A stretch of DNA of 7,288 nt. Origin: Nitrososphaerota archaeon (GTDB lineage Archaea; Thermoproteota; Nitrososphaeria; Nitrososphaerales; CADDZS01). The translations under genes and the position numbers were made by a program. The notes beneath the pieces were generated by a model, which was not told the DNA's origin, ran no database searches, and saw nothing but the letters and a program-made list of their open reading frames with translations. Below are positions 1-5,439 of this stretch, piece after piece. The DNA lies in assembly GCA_013288145.1 (NCBI GenBank), contig JABDCJ010000078.1, positions 1 through 7,288 on the forward strand, read 5' to 3'. Numbering within the stretch: position 1 is the stretch's first letter; each line of letters begins with the position of its first letter.

Positions 1-715
1 CAACCCTATTGGTGTCCATGGTTACAGCGCCATTTCTTGCAAGAGCCCTGCCGATAATAGTTGTGCCGGTTGTTAGCGTAATGCTGGTTAGCGCAAGGAT
101 ATTTCCTCTGAATCTCGAATTAGTACCTAAAGCCGCTGAGCTTCCGACCTGCCAATAGACATTACACGGATTGCCTCCGTTAGTCATGACAACAGAAGCC
201 GCGCTTGCAGTCGTAAGAGTACTCCCAATCTGGAAAATCCACACTGCGTTCGGATTACCCTGTGCGTTAAGAGTCAATGCTCCTGTAAGTTGAGCAGACG
301 ATGAAAAGCAATAGACATTTGCAACCAGCGTCAAGCCACCCAGATCTGTTCCCGTGAGGACAATATTGCATGCCTGGCTCGTCAGAGCCTTATACGCAGT
401 GACAAGATCACTCTTCGCCTGGATCGCTGGTGCGTTTGCAAGGTTAATTGTTCCTACCACCGAGCCAGTATGTGGAGTCAGGCACGGAGACTGAAATCCC
501 GTACAGGAGGAACCCGGACTCACTCCCAGATCTCCAGTTACTACGCTTGCGCCCGTGTTGGTTACAGTTGATCCTGCTAGTACTGCATAGCTACTTGCTG
601 TACCGAGATTAGGCGATGTTGCTCCCTGACTTACTGTTCCCTGTCCTAAAAAGGAAAAGGAAAGAACGAATACAATAGTTGCTCCTATCAGTGTCGTAGT
701 CTGAATCTTGTTCAT
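1..715 (-). CDS. Secreted DUF3494 (ice-binding-protein-like) surface protein, 3' end off window
   Basis: The minus strand is open from ATG at 715 to the left edge (238 codons visible). Residues 1 to about 30 form a signal peptide: N-terminal Lys, a hydrophobic core (LIGATIVFVLSF), then small polar residues. The rest matches the DUF3494 family, the beta-solenoid of ice-binding proteins: LGTASSYAVLAGSTVTN and GDLGVSPGSS near the start, AYKALTSQ in the alpha-helical segment, then NPNAVWIFQIGSTL, VYWQVGSSAALG, FRGNILALTSITL and GRALARNGAVTMDTN at the C-terminal end. Visible Cys residues could form disulfides outside the cell. The domain is essentially complete at the edge, so what continues beyond is either a short tail or an extra C-terminal domain. 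Known members bind ice or act as adhesion modules; in a non-polar archaeon adhesion or matrix binding is as likely as ice binding. The family call is secure, the function is inference. Confidence 0.93.
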   Translation of the reverse strand, partial: MNKIQTTTLIGATIVFVLSFSFLGQGTVSQGATSPNLGTASSYAVLAGSTVTNTGASVVTGDLGVSPGSSCTGFQSPCLTPHTGSVVGTINLANAPAIQAKSDLVTAYKALTSQACNIVLTGTDLGGLTLVANVYCFSSSAQLTGALTLNAQGNPNAVWIFQIGSTLTTASAASVVMTNGGNPCNVYWQVGSSAALGTNSRFRGNILALTSITLTTGTTIIGRALARNGAVTMDTNRV

Positions 716-750
716 TTCAGCATCTCGGGGCGTTGGCAGAAAACATTCAT

Positions 751-759
751 GATATAACC
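751..759 (-). promoter_or_regulatory. Putative TATA box for the DUF3494 gene
   Basis: Read on the minus strand the sequence is GGTTATATC, 36-44 nt upstream of the ATG at 715. A start site about 26 nt downstream of the box would leave a leader of roughly 12 nt. It is the only good AT-rich box in this stretch. Confidence 0.4.
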
Positions 760-970
760 GTATGACGTATTCTCCGAGCTAAAATGAGAGCCTCCATCAT
801 AAAATAATCAGAAAATGAACAAAAACGTCAGATCGGTATTTACAAATGACCGAGTGACTAACTGCAGAAAACATCGTATTTTGGAATCATTCCGAAAGAG
901 GGTAATTTTGTTATTCTGCTACGATTGGAACGCGTTTTACGAGTGAAGCGGCCTTTTTTTGAAACCGAGC

Positions 971-1075
971 TCAAATCACAATATGACTTTCGATCGTCTC
1001 CACCGACTCGATCCAGATGACTTCTCTTACTCCCTTCATCGCTTTTACACCTAGAAATGTTGCTTTACACAATCG
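971..1075 (-). pseudogene. 3' remnant of an Lrp/AsnC-like regulator gene
   Basis: Reading the minus strand toward a TGA at 973-971 gives VKAMKGVREVIW, then IESVETIES, then HIVI and stop. This matches the C-terminal end of the intact paralogue at 3643-4104 (VKAMKGVRDVIWTEVVETIG...HIVI) almost residue for residue, with a few residues missing before HIVI. Upstream, similarity fades: a weak match to the VFVKDN motif appears in another frame about 10 residues too close, suggesting a deletion plus frameshift. No start codon, helix-turn-helix or ligand domain remains. It is a fourth, dead member of the Lrp-like family in this window. The identification rests on a segment of about 28 residues, but the match is specific. 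Confidence 0.82.
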
Positions 1076-1335
1076 GGCACCGAGTGAGAGGACGATCCTA
1101 AGGGATAATTGCTTTGCTCTCTAAATCGTTACTACAAGTTCGATTGCAGATGGCTAAACTCTACGAACTGAATGTCTAGGATTGAAGAAGGAAAAACCCA
1201 TTATTCCTCTGAATACCGATGCCAACACGCTGAATGAGGCAGGAAATGAACACACCTCCCATATAGTAGAACATATGCTAAAACTATCCCGTTGAAGGAA
1301 GAAAAAAGATGACTGCTACAATTATGAACTTGCCT

Positions 1336-1343
1336 GAGGAGGG
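1336..1343 (+). promoter_or_regulatory. Strong Shine-Dalgarno pointing at a lost ATG (1349)
   Basis: GAGGAGGG is fully complementary to the conserved CCUCC at the 3' end of archaeal 16S rRNA. Five nt further downstream is ATC (1349-1351), in the frame that encodes the zinc ribbon. An ATG there would be ideally placed; the GTG at 1368 is too far away (24 nt) to be served by this site. It therefore marks the ancestral start. Confidence 0.65.
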
Positions 1344-1348
1344 CGTTA

Positions 1349-1418
1349 ATCATAATTTGTCCATCATGTGGTGAAGAAGTGGATGATGCAATTGCAAGTT
1401 TTTGTCCCCAACTGTAGC
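1349..1418 (+). pseudogene. Out-of-frame N-terminal zinc ribbon of the downstream surface-protein gene
   Basis: In this frame the DNA reads ATC ATA ATT then CPSCGEEVDDAIASFCP before a TAG. Removing one C from the CCCC run at 1406-1409 joins it to NCSKSL in the frame of the 1368-2840 gene, giving C-x2-C-x11-C-x2-C, a textbook zinc ribbon of the kind found at the N-terminus of many archaeal membrane-anchored proteins. The start would be ATC at 1349 (one base from ATG). Two independent lesions, lost start and +1 frameshift, disconnect the ribbon. A sequencing error could explain the frameshift but not easily both changes. Less likely: non-canonical initiation plus programmed frameshifting. Confidence 0.72.
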
Positions 1419-2840
1419 AAATCGCTGATACCGCCGAACTTACCTCAAACTCCAACAGTAAGTCAACACCAGAATAATTTTGGCAAGAAATCTCATCGCA
1501 GTCGGAATATTGTTCTGAGCCTTGTTGTATGGTTTATCATTGTAGTAATTGCATCTTATGCCTATTTTTCTACAGCGAATAACAGTGTCATTGCTTCTTC
1601 AATAAGTTCGTCAAACGCAGCTTCGGCTTTATCCTCGTCAAATTCCATTTCCCCTCCCATCTCAAAGTCTTCATCCTTATCGATAAGCTCTCGCTCAATT
1701 GCCACTTCGAATGGCCCCCTTCAAATTGCTGTTACTGATGTAGTCAAGAGCACAATTAGCTCGCCAGCGGGACAGTCAGGTTACATTTACTACATTCAGA
1801 TAACAGACACGGACTCTCAGAGTCACTTTGTGAATCCATTCAACTTTCAGCTGATTAGTAATTCGAACACGGTTTACAGTCCCGGAATCGTGATAGGCTC
1901 CGATAACCTCCTAAATTCCCTTACACTCAGTCCCGGTCAACATACAACGGGTCAAGTGGCGTTCAACGTTGTAAATGGAGACACGCCGGGCAAGTTAGAA
2001 TACAAGTACGAGCTGGAATCAATTGATGAATTTGTGACGGGTTTGCCGCAACCAAGCGGATATGTTTCAGAGGTAGATGGTCTGATCGTAAACATGCCTG
2101 CTACTCTTATTGGATTAATTCCTACCACCGAGATTAATTCTTCGATTTATGCGACACCAGGTCAGATCTTGAGTTTTGTGATTCAGTTTTCTACAGTGTT
2201 ATGTAACTTAGGAACACTCGCGATTGGTTCAATGGACATCACCACAGCTGGATTCAGCATATTGTCTTTCTCAGCAAAAACAGTAGGATCGCAAGATGGT
2301 GTTACAAGCTATCCTATTTCCATTTGCGGCAATGGCCAAGAAATGATTCCTGTCACAGTGAATATTGCCCTGCCCCCTTCTGGCTACTTTCAAGGAATTC
2401 TCTATTTGAATTTTCAACTAACATCCACCCCCTATTCTTTCGGCCAACCCACTGCGACTACAAGAAACACAGAAAGTTCGGATTCTATTACTCCAATAAC
2501 TTCAACGAACCATTCCGCTTCGTTCATTACAGCAGGTGGATGCTACAACGTTACAACTACTTACGTTACATCGATAACACATTCAAGTTACACTTCAACT
2601 TACTCTGCTACTTCCATTGTCGTAACTGGTACGCCTGGAACTGTAACGGGAACCACATTCACATTTTCGGGTGGAACATACGATTGCAAGGTCTATGGTC
2701 CGACCACGTTCTCTTACGCCGGCACAACGTACACCATTACCGGCACAACTTTCGTTGAGAACTACACCTATACCGTGTCTCAGACTGATTTCACGACAAC
2801 CGAGACTATCACTTCAACCTACACAACATCGGCACCGTAG
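1368..2840 (+). CDS. Membrane-anchored DUF4352-like surface protein with Thr/Ser-rich tail
   Basis: From the first usable codon, GTG at 1368, 490 residues follow. The first 20 or so are out-of-frame leftovers of a zinc ribbon (see 1349-1418). A basic stretch (KKSHRSR, 40-46) precedes one membrane segment (about 47-69), so the rest should be outside the cell. Then come a Ser-rich linker (70-116), a DUF4352-like beta-sandwich (about 118-215, with NPFNFQLISNSNTVY and LSPGQHTTGQVAF), a second Ig-like beta domain (about 245-355; Cys279 and Cys320 may pair), a short linker and a Thr/Ser/Tyr-rich tail (about 385-490; Cys392 and Cys440 may pair) rich in N-x-T/S sites, probably glycosylated. The function is unknown; cell-envelope or adhesion roles are guesses. 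The true current start is uncertain. The body of the gene is uninterrupted, so it may still be expressed as a ribbon-less form. Confidence 0.82.
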   Translation: MVKKWMMQLQVFVPNCSKSLIPPNLPQTPTVSQHQNNFGKKSHRSRNIVLSLVVWFIIVVIASYAYFSTANNSVIASSISSSNAASALSSSNSISPPISKSSSLSISSRSIATSNGPLQIAVTDVVKSTISSPAGQSGYIYYIQITDTDSQSHFVNPFNFQLISNSNTVYSPGIVIGSDNLLNSLTLSPGQHTTGQVAFNVVNGDTPGKLEYKYELESIDEFVTGLPQPSGYVSEVDGLIVNMPATLIGLIPTTEINSSIYATPGQILSFVIQFSTVLCNLGTLAIGSMDITTAGFSILSFSAKTVGSQDGVTSYPISICGNGQEMIPVTVNIALPPSGYFQGILYLNFQLTSTPYSFGQPTATTRNTESSDSITPITSTNHSASFITAGGCYNVTTTYVTSITHSSYTSTYSATSIVVTGTPGTVTGTTFTFSGGTYDCKVYGPTTFSYAGTTYTITGTTFVENYTYTVSQTDFTTTETITSTYTTSAP

Positions 2841-3097
2841 AATAATGAGATGCCAGCTTCGCGTTTCTCGCTTCATTTTTTTTCAATCCCGGTAAGGACT
2901 CCTACCCTAACCCTTGCATATGTCTTTCCTGAACCAAATGACCGGAATCTTCGATAGAGCATCTGTCCGCTGTCTTGCTTTTTTGGTTTGGAGCCATTTC
3001 TAAATGGTTAACGAATTCATACCTAGATCACGCTAATCGACCTGGATCCACTCCATCAGCTAATCCGAAGAATGATTTCAAAAACAACAACCCCATG
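2841..3097. other. Spacer with no recognised gene
   Basis: Apart from the T8 tract, I see only very short open frames with no family signature (for example 27 codons on the plus strand from ATG near 2920 and 31 on the minus strand around 2905-3005). No RNA-gene structure was recognised. Confidence 0.5.
2876..2883 (+). terminator. T-tract terminator after the surface-protein gene
   Basis: A run of eight T lies 36 nt after the TAG at 2838-2840. Archaeal RNA polymerase terminates on such U-tracts without needing a hairpin; no strong stem precedes it here. Confidence 0.5.
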
Positions 3098-3107
3098 GTG
3101 TATAAGT
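3098..3107 (+). promoter_or_regulatory. TATA box of the B-box zinc-finger gene
   Basis: GTGTATAAGT is centred about 33 nt upstream of the GTG at 3136. Transcription about 26 nt downstream of the box would start within 10 nt of that codon, consistent with a nearly leaderless mRNA. No Shine-Dalgarno is present. Confidence 0.5.
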
Positions 3108-3135
3108 CAGGGATGTGTTTCATACATAGTGGCTT

Positions 3136-3270
3136 GTGGTAACCTACGATTTTTGTGAGCGATGCGGCCATGATGAGGAGATTACTTATTGCTCCGCGCA
3201 CAAGCAATTTCTCTGCCTAACTTGCGACTGGCGGCTTCATGCAAAGGAAATGCAACAGATAGCATACTAG
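3136..3270 (+). CDS. 44-aa B-box-type zinc-finger microprotein
   Basis: The frame starts at GTG 3136 (an in-frame TAG at 3127 excludes any longer form) and ends at TAG 3268-3270. Nearly the whole product is one zinc-binding module: CERC (7-10), then CSAH (19-22), CLTCD (27-31) and H35, i.e. C-x2-C-x8-C-x2-H-x4-C-x2-C-D-x3-H. This spacing, including the Asp after the last Cys pair and the following Leu-His, is that of the B-box fold (plant CONSTANS-type and TRIM proteins), which binds two zinc ions and usually mediates protein-protein contacts. There is no RING, CCT or coiled-coil partner domain, so it may act as an adaptor or as a competitor of other B-box proteins. It has its own TATA box and a T-rich tract downstream. 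The motif is seen directly; the role is unknown. Confidence 0.8.
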   Translation: MVTYDFCERCGHDEEITYCSAHKQFLCLTCDWRLHAKEMQQIAY

Positions 3271-3303
3271 CCAAGTCTGAGAGCTTCCTTGCGTGACTCC
3301 ATT

Positions 3304-3513
3304 TCATTTTTCTATTTTTGGGTCGCCGACGCTCTCAAGGGCGTCTTCAGTCGCATTGTATTGAGATGTGAGCTCTCCTATTGGATGAACGCTCGGAGAT
3401 CCTCGTCTGGACTCGTCTCGCTTCTTGCTCTCTTTTTTCTTTTTGGCGTTTTGCTTTAAATCAGCTTTCTCTATCTCGCGCGCAATCTTTGTTCTGGGAT
3501 GCTTTTTTTTCAT
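3304..3513 (-). CDS. Lysine-rich 69-aa hypothetical protein
   Basis: The minus-strand frame runs from ATG 3513 to TGA; no other ATG/GTG/TTG lies upstream before a stop. The first 40 residues are extremely basic and helix-prone or disordered (KKKHPRTK, EIEKADLKQNAKKKKESKKR, then RDESRR), followed by a milder C-terminal part (HPIGELTSQYNATEDALESV). No membrane segment, Cys or known domain is visible. A nucleic-acid-binding or ribosome-associated role is possible by composition only. It sits convergent to the B-box gene and downstream of an Lrp-like gene on the same strand, 129 nt away. A chance frame is not excluded, because no clear promoter or Shine-Dalgarno precedes it; the plus-strand frame at 3381-3650 over the same region looks less protein-like. 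Confidence 0.5.
   Translation of the reverse strand: MKKKHPRTKIAREIEKADLKQNAKKKKESKKRDESRRGSPSVHPIGELTSQYNATEDALESVGDPKIEK
3307..3319 (+). terminator. T-rich terminator after the B-box gene
   Basis: Two T5 runs separated by CTA lie 36-48 nt after the B-box stop codon. They overlap the 3' end of the convergent ORF at 3304-3513, so the two transcripts would meet here. Confidence 0.4.
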
Positions 3514-3603
3514 GGGTTGTTCGGATTCTCCACTTGGTATCGTTACGCTTTCATACGCAAATCTACGAAGGTCAATTGTTCATTTCTCTCCTAAGTATTG
3601 AAC

Positions 3604-3610
3604 AAAAAAA
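3604..3610 (-). terminator. T-tract terminator after the Lrp-like gene at 3643-4104
   Basis: On the minus strand a T7 run follows the TAA (3645-3643) by 32 nt, matching an archaeal U-tract terminator. Confidence 0.5.
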
Positions 3611-3642
3611 TTCTCTCTTTCTTATCTCGTGTGGCTTTTTTA

Positions 3643-4104
3643 TTAGATGACTATATGGTTCGGAGGATTCTTCCTTCCTATAGTCTCAACTACTTCGGTC
3701 CAGATCACATCTCTCACTCCTTTCATAGCTTTTACTTCCTCAAGGAGATTGAGCAAAACACGGTTGTCTTTGACAAACACTTCGATACGCAAATCAATGG
3801 TATGCTCTCCTATGGTCCTCACTGCACTGGTTACTTCTTGACGTTTCAACAGTTCTCTCCCGACATCCATCGTCTCCCCACCTTTCGTGTAAATGAGTAG
3901 GTCTAACCGTCTGAAACCGAACTTCATTGGGTCTAGCGAGTAGAATTTTATGAGATATTCTTCCTCCAACCTCTTCCTTCGTCTCTGGACAGTGCTTAAG
4001 GGAATATCGAGCTGCTGAGATATTTCATGTGTTGTTATAGCACCCTTAGAATCAAGAAGCACCCTTAGCATCTTCCTATCAACATCTGATAGTTGCGAAT
4101 GCAT
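3643..4104 (-). CDS. Lrp/AsnC-like transcription regulator, paralogue A
   Basis: 153 residues. The start is ATG at 4104 rather than the TTG codon just before it: it matches the start of paralogue C (MYSQLSDMDRK versus MHSQLSDVDRK) and lies about 26 nt from a TATA box. Residues 9-51 form a winged helix-turn-helix (HEISQQLDIPLSTVQRRRKR, with STVQRRRKR as the recognition helix), followed by EEEYLIKFYSLDP. Residues about 68-145 form a small alpha/beta domain (LLIYTKGGET, RELLKRQEV, RTIGEHTIDLRIEVFVKDN, VKAMKGVRDVIWTEVV) resembling the Lrp/AsnC ligand-sensing and dimerisation domain. Such proteins bind DNA as dimers or higher oligomers and respond to small molecules; the effector here is unknown. 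The gene is divergent from paralogue B (77-nt spacer), suggesting cross- or autoregulation. Its last 74 coding nt (3662-3735) are identical to paralogue C. Confidence 0.9.
   Translation of the reverse strand: MHSQLSDVDRKMLRVLLDSKGAITTHEISQQLDIPLSTVQRRRKRLEEEYLIKFYSLDPMKFGFRRLDLLIYTKGGETMDVGRELLKRQEVTSAVRTIGEHTIDLRIEVFVKDNRVLLNLLEEVKAMKGVRDVIWTEVVETIGRKNPPNHIVI
3662..3735. repeat. 74-nt perfect repeat, copy 1 (copy 2 at 5785-5858)
   Basis: The 3' coding ends of paralogues A and C are identical over 74 nt in the same orientation, while the rest of the two genes differs at many positions including synonymous ones. The tract encodes VKAMKGVRDVIWTEVVETIG and the following RKNPP. A diverged version of the same sequence lies at 990-1048. 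Confidence 0.9.
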
Positions 4105-4127
4105 CAATAGTCAATTTGGAGACTTTC

Positions 4128-4133
4128 CTATAA
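4128..4133 (-). promoter_or_regulatory. TATA box of paralogue A
   Basis: The minus strand reads TTATAG within AAATTGTTATAGGAA, centred 26-27 nt upstream of the ATG at 4104. This is the distance expected for a leaderless archaeal transcript. Confidence 0.6.
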
Positions 4134-4152
4134 CAATTTACACTGCAAAGTC

Positions 4153-4160
4153 CTATATCC
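4153..4160 (+). promoter_or_regulatory. TATA box of paralogue B
   Basis: CTATATCC is centred about 26 nt upstream of the ATG at 4182, again predicting a leaderless mRNA. It lies only about 25 bp from the opposing TATA box, so one bound regulator could affect both genes. Confidence 0.6.
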
Positions 4161-4181
4161 TCTCATTTCTCACCTATCGCA

Positions 4182-4703
4182 ATGGACAAACTACCATCGG
4201 GACAAGACGCTTTGATACTGAAAAATCTTCTTACTTCTCGTGCTGAAATCTCTTCTCAGGTGTTGGCTGAGAAAATCGGACTTTCGCCCGCCGCCACCAG
4301 ACGTAAAGAATTGGCTGAGGAATATTTGAGAATAACATATTCGAACATATTGGAGAGCTATGGTCTGCGACAGGTAGAATTTCTAATCTCCACGAAAGGC
4401 GGAAAAACACTGTCAATAGGGCAAGAATTACTGAAACGCCAAGAGGTTGCTTATGTTGCTAGGACAATAGGCGAATTTACAATCGACATGAAAGCAGAGG
4501 TGTTTGTCAAAAGTGGTGCTGAACTAATCAATTTGATTGAAGAAGTGAAGGCTATGGACGGGGTCAAGGATTTGATTTGGAGTGAGGTTATAGAAATCGT
4601 TGGCAGAAAGAACCAAATCCCGAAAGAAACACTCGAAGCCTTGAAGAAAAAAGAGGCGATACAGCCTCTAACATTAGGGCTAGAAAAACCTACGAAATTC
4701 TAG
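4182..4703 (+). CDS. Lrp/AsnC-like regulator, paralogue B, with shortened recognition helix
   Basis: 173 residues, ATG at 4182 set by the leaderless promoter. It has the same architecture as paralogues A and C: N-terminal helix-turn-helix (9-49), then the alpha/beta sensing domain (FLISTKGGKTLSIGQELL, RTIGEFTIDMKAEVFVK, VKAMDGVKDLIWSEV, ending GRKN) and a charged tail of about 25 residues (PKETLEALKKKEA...) absent from A and C. Alignment is gap-free on both sides except in the recognition helix: A has STVQRRRKRLEEEYL where B has AATRRKELAEEYL, i.e. two residues (6 nt) are missing after Thr39. This shifts helix register by more than half a turn, so DNA binding may be weakened or retargeted while dimerisation and effector binding are kept. 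An eroded DUF4242-like gene follows directly in the same frame. Confidence 0.87.
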   Translation: MDKLPSGQDALILKNLLTSRAEISSQVLAEKIGLSPAATRRKELAEEYLRITYSNILESYGLRQVEFLISTKGGKTLSIGQELLKRQEVAYVARTIGEFTIDMKAEVFVKSGAELINLIEEVKAMDGVKDLIWSEVIEIVGRKNQIPKETLEALKKKEAIQPLTLGLEKPTKF

Positions 4704-4865
4704 GTCAGTTACGGAGTAAACTATCTCGGGTAATGGGTTGATGAGAAAAATGAAAATGTCTTCTCCCTGGTTGATGCACCCGATATCGCAACCGCTCAAA
4801 GAGTTCGCAAAGAATCTCACGGGCACGTAGCAGATGAGATTGTCGAAGTAATAGAAGGGAGTTAG
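4704..4865 (+). pseudogene. C-terminal remnant of a DUF4242 / SCO4226-like (nickel-binding) gene
   Basis: Immediately after the TAG of paralogue B and in the same frame the DNA reads VSYGVNYLG, then TAA (4731-4733), then WVDEKNENVFSLVDAPD, then RVRKESHGHVADEIVEVIEG and TAG at 4863-4865. This has the layout of the C-terminal half of DUF4242 proteins: Tyr-Gly-Val, an aromatic-W-x-D-E-K strand, an F-x-L-V-x-A-P-D strand, an HG motif and a final ADEIVEV strand. In relatives the position of the TAA is usually aromatic, so a Tyr codon has probably become a stop. The N-terminal half (about 30 residues with the conserved early His) is absent. The family assignment is from memory of the motif pattern. 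Confidence 0.72.
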
Positions 4866-4923
4866 CTATCTTTCAGAGCTAATCCGCGAGCACATGCGAC
4901 CCCTTGACGATTCCCGCTTTTTG

Positions 4924-5298
4924 CTAGTTGCGTAATTCCAGGCATTCAGCGAGTTGATTGATGGAAAACGGCTTCATGAGTATGGGTAATCCCGCTGCCC
5001 TTGCTTCCTGTTTGACGGAATGCAAGCTTGTCGCGAGGATTACCTTTGTATCTTTTCTATATCTTTGGATGATTTTGGCGGCCTCAATTCCATCCATTTC
5101 GGGCATTTGGTAATCCATAATGACAATGTCAAAGGACTGTCGATCTTTTGCCAAGGCATTGACTATTGATGTCCCATTATTGAAAATAGAGGGCGATTGA
5201 TAACCTAGTTGTTCAATAATTTGTGAATAAACAAAGGACAATTCCTTTTGGTCATCTATGATTGCAATTCTCAAATTGCGATTTACTTCCGCAAGCAT
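4924..5298 (-). CDS. Stand-alone CheY-like response-regulator receiver domain
   Basis: 124 residues from ATG 5298 to TAG 4926-4924, exactly one receiver domain. All catalytic positions are visible: the Asp pair D15-D16 that binds Mg2+, the phospho-acceptor D62 in FDIVIMDYQMPEMDG, the switch T90/S91 in VILATS and the invariant K109 in LMKPF. There is no output domain, so the phosphorylated form must act on a partner protein, as CheY or Spo0F do. No histidine kinase is in the window. The gene is divergent from an ArnR1-like winged-helix gene (141-nt spacer), making that protein or a distant kinase plausible partners, though this is only proximity. A TATA-like TTTGTATTC (5326-5334 on the minus strand) lies about 32 nt upstream of the start. 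Family very sure, partner unknown. Confidence 0.92.
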   Translation of the reverse strand: MLAEVNRNLRIAIIDDQKELSFVYSQIIEQLGYQSPSIFNNGTSIVNALAKDRQSFDIVIMDYQMPEMDGIEAAKIIQRYRKDTKVILATSLHSVKQEARAAGLPILMKPFSINQLAECLELRN

Positions 5299-5439
5299 AT
5301 CGCTTTGGCAGCCCCAAGATCTATGAATACAAATCGTTCAACTACGCCTTCAGCGTTGAAGAAAAAATTCTCTTTTGTCACCAAAGCTGAGCGTTCTGTT
5401 ATTATTCCTCTGAATTTTGCTATCTTCCCTAAGAGAGTT

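Larger units (their letters stand above)
716..1335. other. Long spacer without an intact gene
   Basis: About 620 nt between the divergently transcribed DUF3494 gene and the zinc-ribbon/DUF4352 gene. It holds the DUF3494 promoter, a T7 run at 954-960 and the Lrp-like remnant at 971-1075. I found no convincing coding frame in 1080-1335; the open minus-strand frame at 1201-1455 has no family signature and overlaps the start of the next gene. The spacer probably accumulates decayed sequence. Confidence 0.6.

Noticed and set aside
954..960. T7 run as a terminator
   Set aside because: On the plus strand there is no gene upstream for it to terminate; the remnant at 971-1075 is on the other strand.
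1200..1214. 15-nt match (ATTATTCCTCTGAAT) also present near 5400
   Set aside because: It is an isolated match with no extension on either side, so it is most likely chance.
1201..1455. 84-codon open frame on the minus strand
   Set aside because: It overlaps the Shine-Dalgarno, zinc ribbon and start of the surface-protein gene and has no family signature.
1810..1823. Short inverted repeat GGACTCTCAGAGTC
   Set aside because: It lies inside the DUF4352-like coding region and is explained by Asp-Ser-Gln-Ser codons; no regulatory context.
2324..2758. 144-codon plus-strand frame inside the surface-protein gene
   Set aside because: It is a shadow of the in-frame Thr/Ser-rich tail. Its composition (many Arg, His, Cys, Tyr) reflects frame-shifted low-complexity codons.
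3381..3650. 89-codon plus-strand frame opposite the Lys-rich ORF
   Set aside because: It is rich in Phe, Ser and Leu as expected from the complement of AAA/AAG/GAG codons, and it overlaps the promoter region and terminator of its neighbours.
5248..5439. N-terminal extension of the ArnR1-like protein by 64 residues
   Set aside because: It overlaps the divergent receiver gene, covers the shared promoter region and would make the protein unusually long for its family; ATG 5440 starts right before the conserved fold.
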